In this document: positions 29,238 through 38,254 of the stretch, one piece after another
Position numbering within the stretch: position 1 is the stretch's first letter
Layout of the letters: each line of letters opens with the position of its first letter
DNA from: Sedimenticola sp.
GTDB lineage: Bacteria; Pseudomonadota; Gammaproteobacteria; Chromatiales; Chromatiaceae
Assembly: GCA_027026755.1 (NCBI GenBank)
Contig: JALVNE010000352.1
Span: 1 to 64,000, forward strand
Direction: 5' to 3'
Length of the DNA stretch: 64,000 nucleotides
Program-made: the position numbers and the translations under genes
The notes under the pieces: model-generated
Told to the model about the DNA's origin: nothing
The model's database searches: none
Seen by the model: the letters and a program-made list of their open reading frames with translations, nothing else

Positions 29238-29348
29238 TGAGGCAGGGGTCGGAGTCAAATTCCACCCAAGCTGGTACAGGGAACGGTGTCAGACGATTCC
29301 GCACCGTCGAATCTGCTCGACATTGTGCCTATTTGACTCCGACCCCTG
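29217..29348. repeat. GTCGGAGTC inverted repeat (family C), copy 1
   Basis: CAGGGGTCGGAGTCAAAT (29243-29260) is inverted at 29331-29348. A truncated direct copy at 29217-29235 forms the end of lspA. The spacer between the arms is about 70 bp and has no ORF. It resembles mobile palindromic sequences associated with RAYT transposases in other genomes, from memory. Confidence 0.85.
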
Positions 29349-29349
29349 A

Positions 29350-29470
29350 TGTAGAGATGCGCCGCTACGGCCATCCCTGGCCTCTCGCGGCATACGACCG
29401 CCATGGATGGTGGAAGTGCAGAAAATGCAGGAGCAATTTTCTGCCACTCCATCCCTGGAGATAAAAAACC
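29350..29470. repeat. Terminator-linked repeat (family D), copy 2
   Basis: It shares several blocks with 4998-5115 (GAGATGCGCCGCT, GGCCTCTCGCGGCATAC, CCATCCCTGGAGATAAAAAA). It abuts family C copy 1 and the terminator that follows. The rest of this 419-bp gap (29496-29656) holds only the short hairpin TGTAGGAA/TTCCTACA at its right end. Confidence 0.75.
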
Positions 29471-29495
29471 CCGGCCACTTCCTGTGTGGCCAGGG
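29464..29495 (-). terminator. Terminator of the ampD-btuF operon
   Basis: The minus strand reads AACCCTGGCCAC, a 7-base loop, GTGGCCGGGGTT, then TTTTATC. It lies about 160 bp after the btuF-like stop and is fused to the family D repeat. Confidence 0.8.
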
Positions 29496-29656
29496 TTGTC
29501 GCCGGGCTTGGTCGTTTCTATCCTTGACTCGTCCCTGATCGTCTTTCCATGTACTTTGTCATCCCTGTGCTTCATTGCGGTGGCGACGGTTGAAGTATCT
29601 CAACCTTCTCCGGGCTTGTCTGTAGGGAAAGCAAGGAATCCCTTGTAGGAAAATTC

Positions 29657-30466
29657 CTACATTTGCGAGCAAAGGTTGTTCAGGCCAGCCACGAGAAGAG
29701 GGCCCGGGCGTCCCAGCTCCGGGCTGGCCTTGAGTATTCGTGCGCCTCGGATGGGACGGGGGGCGCCGGGTTGGCTGGTGACCACAGCCTGTATGTCTCT
29801 GGCCAAGAGACTTTCCGGGTTGACCGTGAATACGCCGCGGGGTATGTCGGTGAACACGTTGTGCAGGCCGGCCCGCTCGAGAATTTCATTGAGCCAGTGG
29901 TGGCCGCCGATGGTCATGGGAGGATCTGCCCAGATCTCGAAGTAGGTCGGGACAGGGGCAGCAGCCTGCCTGTTGGCGCATGCCGAATCAAGATTCTGGA
30001 TGAAGACTCTCGCGGCTTTTTTGCCGGCTGCCGTTCTGCCGGTGAGTCTGCCCAGCTTTTCCAGGGATGCGGCGATGTCTGCAAGAGAGGCGGGTTCGCT
30101 CATGAATACCGGAATACCGGTGCGGGCAAGCCACTGCAGGTCTGCCGGACGGTTTCCGGAAGGCCATGCGATGACCAGGTCAGGATTCATCTCCAGCAGA
30201 TACTCCCGGTCCAGGCTGCCCAGGGTGTTGATACGGGGTATCTGGTCGAGACTGTCCGGATAGCCGAAAAACTGCGCCACGGCAACCAGTTTCTTTTCCG
30301 CGCCCACGGCGAGAACCATCTCCGTGGCATGGGGCGCCAGGGTAAGGATGCGGGTGGCGGTGGCGGCAAGCCGGACCTCCCTTCCCAGGTCGTCCTTCAC
30401 CCGGATATCCGCCTGAACCGGTGAGACAAGGGCAAGGAGCAGCAGCAGGCGGAGCAGAGAAATCAT
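29657..30466 (-). CDS. Periplasmic cobalamin-type substrate-binding protein (BtuF-like)
   Basis: The ATG at 30466 gives 269 residues with a signal peptide (MISLLRLLLLLALVSPVQA) and the helical-backbone metal-receptor fold. The region TRILTLAPHATEMVLAVGA is typical of BtuF, and EYLLEMNPDLVIAWPSGNRP and IGGHHWLNEILERAG follow. BtuF delivers vitamin B12 to BtuCD, but related proteins bind haem or siderophores. No permease or ATPase gene is nearby, so the substrate is uncertain. Its start overlaps the ampD stop (ATGA). Confidence 0.82.
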   Translation of the reverse strand: MISLLRLLLLLALVSPVQADIRVKDDLGREVRLAATATRILTLAPHATEMVLAVGAEKKLVAVAQFFGYPDSLDQIPRINTLGSLDREYLLEMNPDLVIAWPSGNRPADLQWLARTGIPVFMSEPASLADIAASLEKLGRLTGRTAAGKKAARVFIQNLDSACANRQAAAPVPTYFEIWADPPMTIGGHHWLNEILERAGLHNVFTDIPRGVFTVNPESLLARDIQAVVTSQPGAPRPIRGARILKASPELGRPGPLLVAGLNNLCSQM

Positions 30467-31062
30467 CGACCGTCCAGGGAAGCGAGGTAGCGCTTCCAGT
30501 CGAAACCGGGACCCGGGTCGGTTTTTCGTCCGGGGGCGATATGTTCGTGCCCGGTGATGCGCTCTGGAACTATGGCAGGATAGATACCCATGATTTCCCG
30601 GGTGATGCGTGTCAGGCTCTGATATTGGGCGTCTGTGAAAGTTCCCCGGTCGCTGCCCTCCAGTTCGATGCCGATGGAATAGTCGTTGCAGTTTTCCCGG
30701 CCACGGAAACAGGACTGACCGGCGTGCCAGGCGCGTCTGTCCAGGGAAACGTACTGCACCACGTCCCCATTGCGTCGCACCAGCGCATGGGCGGATACCT
30801 TGAGCTGGTGTATGTTTTCGAAATAAGGGTGAACAGAAGGGTCCAGCCGGTTGAGAAACAGGTCGCTTATCCAGGGGCCACCGTATTCTTCCGGGGGCAG
30901 GCTGATGCAGTGGATCACCAGCAGATCGGGTGTCGTGCCTGCCGGCCGCGCATCGCAATTTGGCGAAGGCAGATACTCGGCCTGGGAAAGGGGCGTCTGG
31001 AAAGGAATGGAACAATTACTCACGTCGATGTGGCTTGTTGGTCTATAATTCTTTTGGCTCAA
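30463..31062 (-). CDS. ampD: 1,6-anhydro-N-acetylmuramyl-L-alanine amidase AmpD
   Basis: The 199-residue product matches AmpD closely: VIHCISLPPEEYGGPWISDL, VSAHALVRRNGDVVQYV, AWHAGQSCFRGRENCNDYSI and GHEHIAPGRKTDPGPGFDW. These carry the zinc ligands (His in VIHC and in GHEH, Asp in KTDPG). It recycles peptidoglycan fragments in the cytoplasm and thereby influences AmpR-type regulation. It is cotranscribed with the btuF-like gene. Confidence 0.95.
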   Translation of the reverse strand: MSQKNYRPTSHIDVSNCSIPFQTPLSQAEYLPSPNCDARPAGTTPDLLVIHCISLPPEEYGGPWISDLFLNRLDPSVHPYFENIHQLKVSAHALVRRNGDVVQYVSLDRRAWHAGQSCFRGRENCNDYSIGIELEGSDRGTFTDAQYQSLTRITREIMGIYPAIVPERITGHEHIAPGRKTDPGPGFDWKRYLASLDGR

Positions 31063-31283
31063 TGATTGGATTCCAGCTTCTGATAAAGGGCTTTGTATCC
31101 GGAGTGATGCGGGGAGGGGCGGATGCCTGAACGGCGCAGATTCCGCCCCGGCTTCCCTGTGATCCGGTTCATATGGCGTGCAAATCCTGTTGGCTTGAAT
31201 GCTGGCAAACTGTCAAACTAACCATATCATCGTTCAAGGAAAGTTTCGCGTGATTCATTCTTGCCACAACCACAGCTAGGAAT

Positions 31284-33434
31284 ATGTTGAGTCTGGTTCG
31301 GAAACGGGAACTGCATGCTGCAATCAGTGGCCATCTCAGGGAATGGATGGATAAGCTTTGGCCCGTGTTTCTGGAACGGATGGGCGATGAATTCTTTCGC
31401 CTTGCGGAGCAGTCTGCCAGCGACAGCGTTCAGCGCGGCTACACTGATGCCATCAGCGAACTGCGCCAAGGGGAAAAACGGCTGGTAAGGCAGTTCATGC
31501 AGGAATGCACCCGGGCGTCCCAGCTGTTCTTTCTGGATTTCAGGGCTTATCAGCAGAGTTTTCTGCGTACCCAGGTCCATATCGGGGCCAACCAGGAATC
31601 CCTGGAACTCATCGACGAGGAGGTGCTGGAAGAGGATCTGGCAGCCATGCGCGTGGTGCATCACGCCGAGAACCAGCATCTTTCGCGGTTGAAGCTGGTG
31701 ACCAGCCTGTGTGCCTCCGCCATCGGTTCCTCGACCCTGAAATACGCGGATATCCCGTTTTCGCCTCGCATCATGACGGCCATACTGGAAACCTCCCTGT
31801 CATCCTGGCAGGCCGGTTTGCAGAGCAAGCTGGTGTTCTATCGCGTATTTGGCAAGACCTTCCTGCGCAGGCTCAACGAGCTTTATCCCCAGCTGATCGA
31901 GGAGCTGGAGAATGCCGGGCTTGTTCCCCAGGAGAACGTCGTGGTTCGGCGCAGGGAGATACCCAGGCCCCCGACTCCGGACCAGCACAAACATGTACCC
32001 ATGGAAGAAAGCACCTTGTTCGGCATCCTTGCCATGGTCAGGCAGTTGCATCAGGAACAGCGGGAACAGCTGGGGTTGTTCAGCCAGGATATCGGCACAG
32101 GGCCGGAAGACTTGCCGGTGGCGCCGCCGCAGCTGATCAGCACTGTCTTGCAGGATCTGCAGAAGGAAGTCCTGCAAAGCCCCTGCCCCATGGATATCCG
32201 CCAGGCGAGGGTGACTCACAATGCCTTCAGGGGGCGTCTGGTGACCGAGTTGGAAAAATCGGTCAAGGGCCAGCATGTGCGGCTTCACCGGCTGGACCAG
32301 CACATCATCGACGTGGTCAGCATGCTCTTCGAGTATATTCTGGACGATCCAGTGATTCCGGCGCAGATGAAAGTGCTGCTGGTGCGCCTGCAGATGCCGG
32401 TATTGCGGGTGGCTGTGGAAGACAAGACCTTTCTCACCAACAGAAGTCACCCGGTGCGCGACCTGCTCAATTCCCTGGCTTCGGCTGCCGCGCGCTGGGC
32501 CGATGAAGGCGACTATTCCGACAACAGCATCTACGGCCGGGTGGAACAGGCCGTGCAGCGCATTCTTGCCCATCCTGATAAGGGAATGGAGCTGTGGGAA
32601 GAGGTGAATGAGGATTTTTCCGCGTTCATGGTCAACGAGGAAAGAGGGGCCGTGGTGGCGGAGGAACGCCTGGCCCAGGTGGCGAAAGGCCGGGAGCGGC
32701 TCTCTCTGGCCAGGCAAACGGTGGATGAAGTGCTGGCAGAGCTGCTGCCCGCTTCCATACCGGCACCGGTGTATCAGATCATCGATGAGGTCTGGCGGGA
32801 TGTGATGACCCTGGCGTGGCTGCGCGAGGGTGAGAACAGCAAGCAGTGGAAGCATGCGGTAGACGTGGTGAAAAGGCTGCTGGAGAGCACCGTGCCCATA
32901 CCGGATCCCGAAGAACGGCGGCGTTACATGGCCGCCGTGCCCAAGCTGTACGCGGACCTGCGCCGCGGCTTTGCCTCCATCGCCTATGACAGCACCCGGA
33001 CTGCATGGCTGCTCAAGCAGTTGCAGCACTGTCATGTCACCAGCCTGCGCGGTTTGCAACCCGCTACCATGAAGTCCACGCCTGCGGAGCAATACAGCCT
33101 GGAGGAGGACGACGTGGAACCGATTCTGGACGATGAATACATCCAGGCTGTCAATGACCTGAAAGAGGGTCAGTGGATTTCCTGGACCACCAGTGACGGC
33201 AAACAGCTGCGGGGCAAGTTTTCCTGGCGTAGCGAAGTGGCGGACCTGCTCATGTTCGTGGACCTGCGGGGCAGAAAGCTGGCGGAAATGTCCAGCTCCG
33301 AACTGGCGGACCTGCTGCGCCTGGGCCGGGCCAGGATCCTGACCGAGATCAACAGACCTTTCATGGACCGGGCCCTGGCAAGCATCCAGGCCGTTCTTGC
33401 ACGCCAGTTGCCGGCCCAGGCATTGCCAGCCTGA
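31284..33434 (+). CDS. DUF1631 domain protein
   Basis: The 716-residue soluble protein matches DUF1631: the conserved centre reads VVSMLFEYILDDPVIPAQMK, then VLLVRLQMPVLRVAVEDKTF and HPVRDLLNSLA. The end has a beta-rich block (WISWTTSDGKQLRGKFSWRS, LLMFVDLRGRKLAEMS) like a small PilZ-type barrel. The function of the family is unknown; the barrel could bind c-di-GMP, but the RxxxR motif is not evident. It is a single gene in a region with many c-di-GMP enzymes. Confidence 0.85.
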   Translation: MLSLVRKRELHAAISGHLREWMDKLWPVFLERMGDEFFRLAEQSASDSVQRGYTDAISELRQGEKRLVRQFMQECTRASQLFFLDFRAYQQSFLRTQVHIGANQESLELIDEEVLEEDLAAMRVVHHAENQHLSRLKLVTSLCASAIGSSTLKYADIPFSPRIMTAILETSLSSWQAGLQSKLVFYRVFGKTFLRRLNELYPQLIEELENAGLVPQENVVVRRREIPRPPTPDQHKHVPMEESTLFGILAMVRQLHQEQREQLGLFSQDIGTGPEDLPVAPPQLISTVLQDLQKEVLQSPCPMDIRQARVTHNAFRGRLVTELEKSVKGQHVRLHRLDQHIIDVVSMLFEYILDDPVIPAQMKVLLVRLQMPVLRVAVEDKTFLTNRSHPVRDLLNSLASAAARWADEGDYSDNSIYGRVEQAVQRILAHPDKGMELWEEVNEDFSAFMVNEERGAVVAEERLAQVAKGRERLSLARQTVDEVLAELLPASIPAPVYQIIDEVWRDVMTLAWLREGENSKQWKHAVDVVKRLLESTVPIPDPEERRRYMAAVPKLYADLRRGFASIAYDSTRTAWLLKQLQHCHVTSLRGLQPATMKSTPAEQYSLEEDDVEPILDDEYIQAVNDLKEGQWISWTTSDGKQLRGKFSWRSEVADLLMFVDLRGRKLAEMSSSELADLLRLGRARILTEINRPFMDRALASIQAVLARQLPAQALPA

Positions 33435-33619
33435 TCTCTGTCCTCCGCGGCATGGCACTGCCGGGACTTTCCATGTCCATCGACGGAACAGCTTTCCTGA
33501 AACCGGCAGCCGGTTCATCTGAATATTTCACCGCCATCGCTTCCCGGGTGAAATATTCGGGGTAAAATGCGCTTTCTTTGCGCTCGGTGGAGCGCTGTTT
33601 TGCATATTTGGAGAAACAC

Positions 33620-33964
33620 ATGGCAGAAAAGATGACGGATTCCGGACTCAAGTACGATGATCTGGAAGAGGGTACGGGCGCAGAAGCGGTGGCCGGTGCC
33701 CAGGTGACCGTGCATTACACGGGCTGGCTGGAGGATGGCAGCAAATTCGATTCCAGCCTGGATCGCAACCAGCCCTTCCAGTTCGGGCTGGGGCGTGGGC
33801 AGGTGATCCGCGGTTGGGATGAGGGCGTGCAGGGCATGAAGGTGGGAGGCAGACGCAAGCTGGTGATTCCGCCCCAACTGGGTTATGGCGCGGCTGGCGC
33901 CGGTGGCGTGATTCCCCCCAATGCCACCCTGGTGTTCGAAGTGGAACTGCTGGAAGTCGGCTGA
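33620..33964 (+). CDS. FKBP-type peptidyl-prolyl isomerase, cytoplasmic
   Basis: The ATG at 33620 behind a GGAG site gives 114 residues, a single FKBP domain: [54 protein letters not shown] and [12 protein letters not shown]. There is no signal peptide, so it acts in the cytoplasm on proline isomers. The last base of its stop is the first base of the nadC ATG, so they are coupled. Confidence 0.93.
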   Translation: MAEKMTDSGLKYDDLEEGTGAEAVAGAQVTVHYTGWLEDGSKFDSSLDRNQPFQFGLGRGQVIRGWDEGVQGMKVGGRRKLVIPPQLGYGAAGAGGVIPPNATLVFEVELLEVG

Positions 33965-34791
33965 TGCTCCCTTCTGCCGCGCAGATTGCCGCGGATGTCC
34001 GCCTTGCCCTGCAGGAGGACCTGGGCAGTGGCGATCTCACGGCAAGGCTGGTGCCTCCTGGAAGGGTGCAGGCGCGCATCCTCTGCCGGGAGCCTGCGGT
34101 GCTTGCCGGCATCCCCTGGGCGGCGGAGGTGTTTACCCAGGTGGACGATGCCGTGAGCCTGCACTGGCAGTTGTCTGATGGCGACGCCATGACCAGGAAC
34201 CAGGTGATCTGTGAAATCCATGGCGAAGCGGCAAGCATACTGACTGCCGAACGGGCTGCCCTGAATTTTCTGCAGACCCTGTCGGGAACGGCCACGGCCA
34301 CAGCCGCCTATGTGGAAGCCGTGGCAGGTACCGGGGTGAATATCCTCGATACGCGCAAGACCCTGCCCGGCCTGCGCCTGGCCCAGAAATATGCGGTGAC
34401 CTGCGGCGGTGGGGTCAACCATCGCATTGGACTGCACGACATGGTGCTCATCAAGGAAAACCATATTGCTGCCGCGGGATCCATCACTGCGGTACTGGAG
34501 AAAGCGGCTTCCCTGTTTGGCGCAACGCCCGTGGAAATCGAGGTGGAGAACCTGAAGGAGCTGGAAGAAGCCCTGGCTGCAGGGGCACGGCGGGTGCTGC
34601 TGGACAATTTCAGCCTGGAGCAGCTGGCGCAGGCGGTGCAGCTCAATGACGGTCGCGCCCGCCTGGAGGCTTCCGGCGGCGTGAGTTTCGACACCGTGGC
34701 AGCCATTGCCGCGACGGGTGTGGACGATATTTCCATAGGCGCCCTGACCAAGGATGTCAAGGCAGTGGATTTTTCGCTGCTTTTTTCCTGA
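33964..34791 (+). CDS. nadC: Nicotinate-nucleotide pyrophosphorylase (quinolinate phosphoribosyltransferase)
   Basis: The 275-residue product has the NadC signatures ALQEDLGSGDLTARLV, TAERAALNFLQTLSGTAT, DTRKTLPGLRLAQKYAV, the basic HDMVLIKENHI stretch and the C-terminal VDDISIGALTK. It converts quinolinate and PRPP to nicotinate mononucleotide in NAD synthesis. Confidence 0.96.
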   Translation: MLPSAAQIAADVRLALQEDLGSGDLTARLVPPGRVQARILCREPAVLAGIPWAAEVFTQVDDAVSLHWQLSDGDAMTRNQVICEIHGEAASILTAERAALNFLQTLSGTATATAAYVEAVAGTGVNILDTRKTLPGLRLAQKYAVTCGGGVNHRIGLHDMVLIKENHIAAAGSITAVLEKAASLFGATPVEIEVENLKELEEALAAGARRVLLDNFSLEQLAQAVQLNDGRARLEASGGVSFDTVAAIAATGVDDISIGALTKDVKAVDFSLLFS

Positions 34792-34889
34792 CCTGAACTA
34801 ATTCATGAAAATCTGTCAAACTTGTGGCAACAAGTCCTGCTCTGTAGCGGGTGGGGCGTAATGGCAACAATACTCGAGGAAAAGATCAG

Positions 34890-35606
34890 ATGAAGAAAAA
34901 AACTATCGTGCTGATGCTGGCCGCTGCCGTTCTGGGGGGCCAGGCTCAGGCGGCCGAGCTGAAAACCTTCGATCAGCGCTTCAGCTACACGCTGGGGGTG
35001 CGCATGGCCAAGATGCTCACCGCACAGGGGATCGGAAAGCTGGACGGGGCGGCCTTTGGCGAGGCCGTGGCCGACGTCGTCAATGGCAACAAGCTGCAGA
35101 TGACCGATGAGCAGATGGCCGCGACGCTCAAGGAACGGTCTGAAAAGATGCACAAGGAACGCAAGGCGAAAGCGGCCGCCGCACTGGAAGCAAGCAAGAA
35201 ATTCCTGGCGGAGAATGCCACCAAGGAAGGCGTAAAAGTGACGGAATCCGGGTTGCAGTACAAAGTCATCAGGGAAGGCAAGGGCGAATCGCCAAAGAAG
35301 ACGGACAGGGTCAAGGTTCATTATGAAGGTCACACCATAGACGGCAAGAAGTTCGACAGCTCCTATGACAGGGGCAAGCCGGCGGAATTTGGCGTAGGCG
35401 GCGTGGTCAAGGGCTTTTCCGAGGCCTTGCAGCTGATGAAACCAGGAGCCAAGTACAAAGTCTTCATTCCCCCTGAGTTGGGATACGGCGAACGGGGAGC
35501 GGGTAGAGTCATCGGCCCCAATGAAGCGCTGATCTTCGACCTGGAGCTGCTGGAGGTACTGCCCGACAAGCCCAAGCCGGGGGCTGAGGGTGCCGAAAAG
35601 AAATAA
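34890..35606 (+). CDS. Secreted FKBP-type isomerase (FkpA/Mip-like)
   Basis: The ATG at 34890 follows GAGGAAAAG and gives 238 residues. A signal peptide (MKKKTIVLMLAAAVLGGQAQA) is followed by a helical dimerisation region (FSYTLGVRMAKMLTAQGIGK, then a long Lys/Ala helix) and a C-terminal FKBP domain (VKVHYEGHTIDGKKFDSSYD, YKVFIPPELGYGERGAG). This is the Mip/FkpA architecture of periplasmic chaperone-isomerases. It ends in a bidirectional terminator shared with bamD. Confidence 0.92.
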   Translation: MKKKTIVLMLAAAVLGGQAQAAELKTFDQRFSYTLGVRMAKMLTAQGIGKLDGAAFGEAVADVVNGNKLQMTDEQMAATLKERSEKMHKERKAKAAAALEASKKFLAENATKEGVKVTESGLQYKVIREGKGESPKKTDRVKVHYEGHTIDGKKFDSSYDRGKPAEFGVGGVVKGFSEALQLMKPGAKYKVFIPPELGYGERGAGRVIGPNEALIFDLELLEVLPDKPKPGAEGAEKK

Positions 35607-35622
35607 GTTTTCGGCAGGCCAC

Positions 35623-35655
35623 AAAAAACGCCGCTGCTCAGCGGCGTTTTTTATT
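35623..35655. terminator. Bidirectional terminator between the FKBP gene and bamD
   Basis: AAAAAACGCCGCTG and CAGCGGCGTTTTTT form a near-perfect stem with A-rich and T-rich sides, usable from both strands. Confidence 0.92.
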
Positions 35656-35659
35656 GAAC

Positions 35660-36475
35660 TCAGTTCTTGTCCATTTCCAGGTATTCCCAGATTTTTTCCG
35701 TGAGCGTCTTGTCCGTGGCCTTCAGGCTGGGGAAATTCCCCTTGGCCTCGTTCAGGGCCAGCACCCGGAGCGTATCCCGGTACAGCTGATCCATGCCCAT
35801 CTTGTCGTAGGCAATGATCATGATGGTCAATGCGTCCTTGACGGAGGGCGTGTACTGGTAGTGCTCGACCACGTACTGGGCGCGGTTGGCGGCGGCCAGC
35901 CATGCGCCCCTGTCCAGGTAATAGCGGGCCACGTGAATTTCATGCTTTGCCAGCTGATTGCGCAGGTAGAGCATGCGCAGCTTGGCGTCTTCGGCATACT
36001 CGGTATCCGGGAAGCGGCGTACCAGTTCGGCAAAGACATCATAGGCTTCCTGGGTTGACCCGGGATCCCGCTGGGAGTTGTCCGTGGGCAGGAAGCGGGA
36101 GAAAAAGCCCATGTTGCGGGTAAAATACACCACGCCTTTAAGATAGAGGGCATAGGCTACGGCGGGGTGATCCGGGTGCAGTTTTTCGAAGCGCTCCAGG
36201 GCCGCCAGCGCGGCATCCGGTTCATCGGCCTTGTACTGTGCATAGGCGATATTGAGCTGTGACTGCAAGGCATACTTGCCAAACGGGTAGCGGGATTCCA
36301 GCTTCTGGTAGTATTCGATGGCCTTGTCGTAGTTGCCGCCCTGCATGTTCGCAGTGGCTTCCGAGTACAGTTTCTGGGCGGACCAGCCTGCAGTCTTGTC
36401 TTTTTGCTCGGGCAACAGGCTACAACCACCCAACAACAGTGAGACAATGAAAAGCGGCCAGATGATCTTAGGCAT
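35660..36475 (-). CDS. bamD: Outer-membrane assembly lipoprotein BamD
   Basis: The 271-residue product has a lipobox leader (IVSLLLGGC) and tetratricopeptide-type repeats: YDKAIEYYQKLESRYPFGKY, LAALERFEKLHPDHPAVAYA and VFAELVRRFPDTEYAEDAKL. BamD is an essential periplasmic partner of BamA in outer-membrane protein insertion. It is divergent from rluD, the conserved arrangement in gammaproteobacteria. Confidence 0.95.
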   Translation of the reverse strand: MPKIIWPLFIVSLLLGGCSLLPEQKDKTAGWSAQKLYSEATANMQGGNYDKAIEYYQKLESRYPFGKYALQSQLNIAYAQYKADEPDAALAALERFEKLHPDHPAVAYALYLKGVVYFTRNMGFFSRFLPTDNSQRDPGSTQEAYDVFAELVRRFPDTEYAEDAKLRMLYLRNQLAKHEIHVARYYLDRGAWLAAANRAQYVVEHYQYTPSVKDALTIMIIAYDKMGMDQLYRDTLRVLALNEAKGNFPSLKATDKTLTEKIWEYLEMDKN

Positions 36476-36561
36476 GGACTCGGATACCCCGGTAGCAGTG
36501 TACGCCCGATTATAACGCAGATTCAGCTAAGGCAGAAAAAGCGCAGCCAAGCGAGGTTTTC

Positions 36562-37524
36562 TTGACGGAAGAAATACATCTTCAAGGGGTGGTCAGTCCG
36601 GAGCTGTCCGGTAAGCGCCTGGATCAGGCGCTGGCGTCGCTGTTTCCCGATTATTCCCGCAGCCGTCTGACCGGATGGATCCGCGAGGGCCGGGTACAGG
36701 TGGACGGCGAGCAACGCAAACCCAAGGAGAAAGTCTGGCCTGGGGAAAAGATCGTCCTGCGGGCAGTGTTGGATAATAACGAGAGCTGTCAGGCAGAAGA
36801 CCTTCCCCTGGAGCTGCTGTACGAGGACGAACATCTGCTGGTGGTGAACAAGCCGGCGGGCCTGGTGGTGCATCCGGCGGCGGGAAACTGGAGCGGGACC
36901 CTGCAGAATGCCCTGCTTCATCATGATCCGGAACTGGAGAAACTGCCCAGGGCGGGCATCGTGCATAGGCTGGACAAGGATACTACCGGGCTGATGGTGG
37001 TGGCGCGCAGCCTGCCGGCGCACAAGCATCTGGTGGAAGCCCTGCAGGCCCGGAAGATCAAGCGGGAATATATGGCAGTGATCAACGGCCTGCCCACGGC
37101 GGGGGGGACGGTGGATGCGCCCATTGGACGCCACCCGGTCAATCGCCTGCGTATGGCCGTGACGGCTGCTGGCAAGCCGGCTCGCACCCATTTCCGCATC
37201 AGGGAAAGATTCCGCGCCCACACCCTGGTGGATGTGCAGCTGGAATCCGGTCGTACCCACCAGATTCGTGTGCACATGGCGTATATTCATCATCCCCTGG
37301 TCGGTGATCCGGTCTATGGTGGGCGTCTGAAACTGCCGCCGGCTGCCAGCGAAACGCTCCGGTCCCTGCTGCGGGGATTCGGGCGCCAGGCGCTGCATGC
37401 GCGGCGCCTGAGCCTGACGCACCCCATCTCAGGGGAAGAGATGACTTGGGTGAGCCCTGTGCCTGAAGACCTGGTGGCACTGCTGGAAGGATTGCGTGGG
37501 GATGTGCAAACAGATGGCGCCTGA
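36562..37524 (+). CDS. rluD: 23S rRNA pseudouridine synthase D
   Basis: A TTG start behind GAGG gives 320 residues. An N-terminal S4 domain (LDQALASLFPDYSRSRLTGW) precedes the RluA-type catalytic domain with HRLDKDTTGLMVVAR, which holds the catalytic Asp, and LESGRTHQIRVHMAYI. RluD modifies uridines in helix 69 of 23S rRNA. It overlaps pgeF by 11 bases. Confidence 0.94.
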   Translation: MTEEIHLQGVVSPELSGKRLDQALASLFPDYSRSRLTGWIREGRVQVDGEQRKPKEKVWPGEKIVLRAVLDNNESCQAEDLPLELLYEDEHLLVVNKPAGLVVHPAAGNWSGTLQNALLHHDPELEKLPRAGIVHRLDKDTTGLMVVARSLPAHKHLVEALQARKIKREYMAVINGLPTAGGTVDAPIGRHPVNRLRMAVTAAGKPARTHFRIRERFRAHTLVDVQLESGRTHQIRVHMAYIHHPLVGDPVYGGRLKLPPAASETLRSLLRGFGRQALHARRLSLTHPISGEEMTWVSPVPEDLVALLEGLRGDVQTDGA

Positions 37525-38254
37525 ATTCCTCATTCCCGACTGGCCCGCGCCGCGCCATGTCAGGGCATTGAGCACCACCCGTGTCGGGGGTGTCAGCGCT
37601 GCTCCCTGGAACAGTTTCAATCTGGGGGATCATGTGGGGGATGCCCCGGCCAGCGTGCGGGCGAACCGCAGGATACTGCGTGATGCCGGCAGGCTGCCCG
37701 CCGAACCACGCTGGCTGGAGCAGGTGCATGGTTGCGATGTGAGCATGCCGACATTACCTCGGAGCCGGGCGGACGCCAGTTTCAGTAACCGTGCTGGTGA
37801 AGTGTGCGTGGTGTTGACAGCAGACTGCCTGCCGGTGCTGTTCTGCAACGACTCGGGGACTGCTGTGGCAGTGGCCCATGCCGGCTGGAGAGGATTGGCC
37901 AATGGCGTGCTGGAACGAACCCTGGCCTGTTTCGAGGATTCTCCGTCATCACTTCTTGCCTGGCTGGGGCCGGCCATCGGTCCCCGTCATTTCGAGGTTG
38001 GGCCTGAGGTGAGAGCGGCCTTTGTGGACAGCCATGCGGAAGCGGCGTCGGCCTTTCGGTCAGGCAAGGCTGACAGGTGGTTTGCCGACATCTGGAAACT
38101 TGCCCGCCAGCGTCTGGAGGCTGTGGGTGTTTCCCGGATCCATGGCGGTGGCCATTGCACCTATGAGGAAGAAGAACGCTTTTTTTCTTACCGAAGGGAT
38201 GGTGAAACAGGCCGCATGGCCAGCCTGATCTGGCTGGAGAATAGTCCTCAGTAA
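37514..38254 (+). CDS. pgeF: Purine nucleoside phosphorylase YfiH / PgeF (laccase-domain) protein
   Basis: The ATG at 37514 gives 246 residues starting MAPEFLIPDWPAPRHVRALS, matching YfiH; a GTG at 37496 and an ATG at 37502 are in frame but fit less well. Family residues are seen in TADCLPVLFCND, VAHAGWRGLANGVLE and HGGGHCTYEEEERFFSYRRD, including metal-binding His and Cys. YfiH proteins act on purine nucleosides and also edit peptidoglycan precursors in E. coli. It follows rluD as in many relatives and is convergent with a GGDEF gene, overlapping by 7 bases. Confidence 0.9.
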   Translation: MAPEFLIPDWPAPRHVRALSTTRVGGVSAAPWNSFNLGDHVGDAPASVRANRRILRDAGRLPAEPRWLEQVHGCDVSMPTLPRSRADASFSNRAGEVCVVLTADCLPVLFCNDSGTAVAVAHAGWRGLANGVLERTLACFEDSPSSLLAWLGPAIGPRHFEVGPEVRAAFVDSHAEAASAFRSGKADRWFADIWKLARQRLEAVGVSRIHGGGHCTYEEEERFFSYRRDGETGRMASLIWLENSPQ

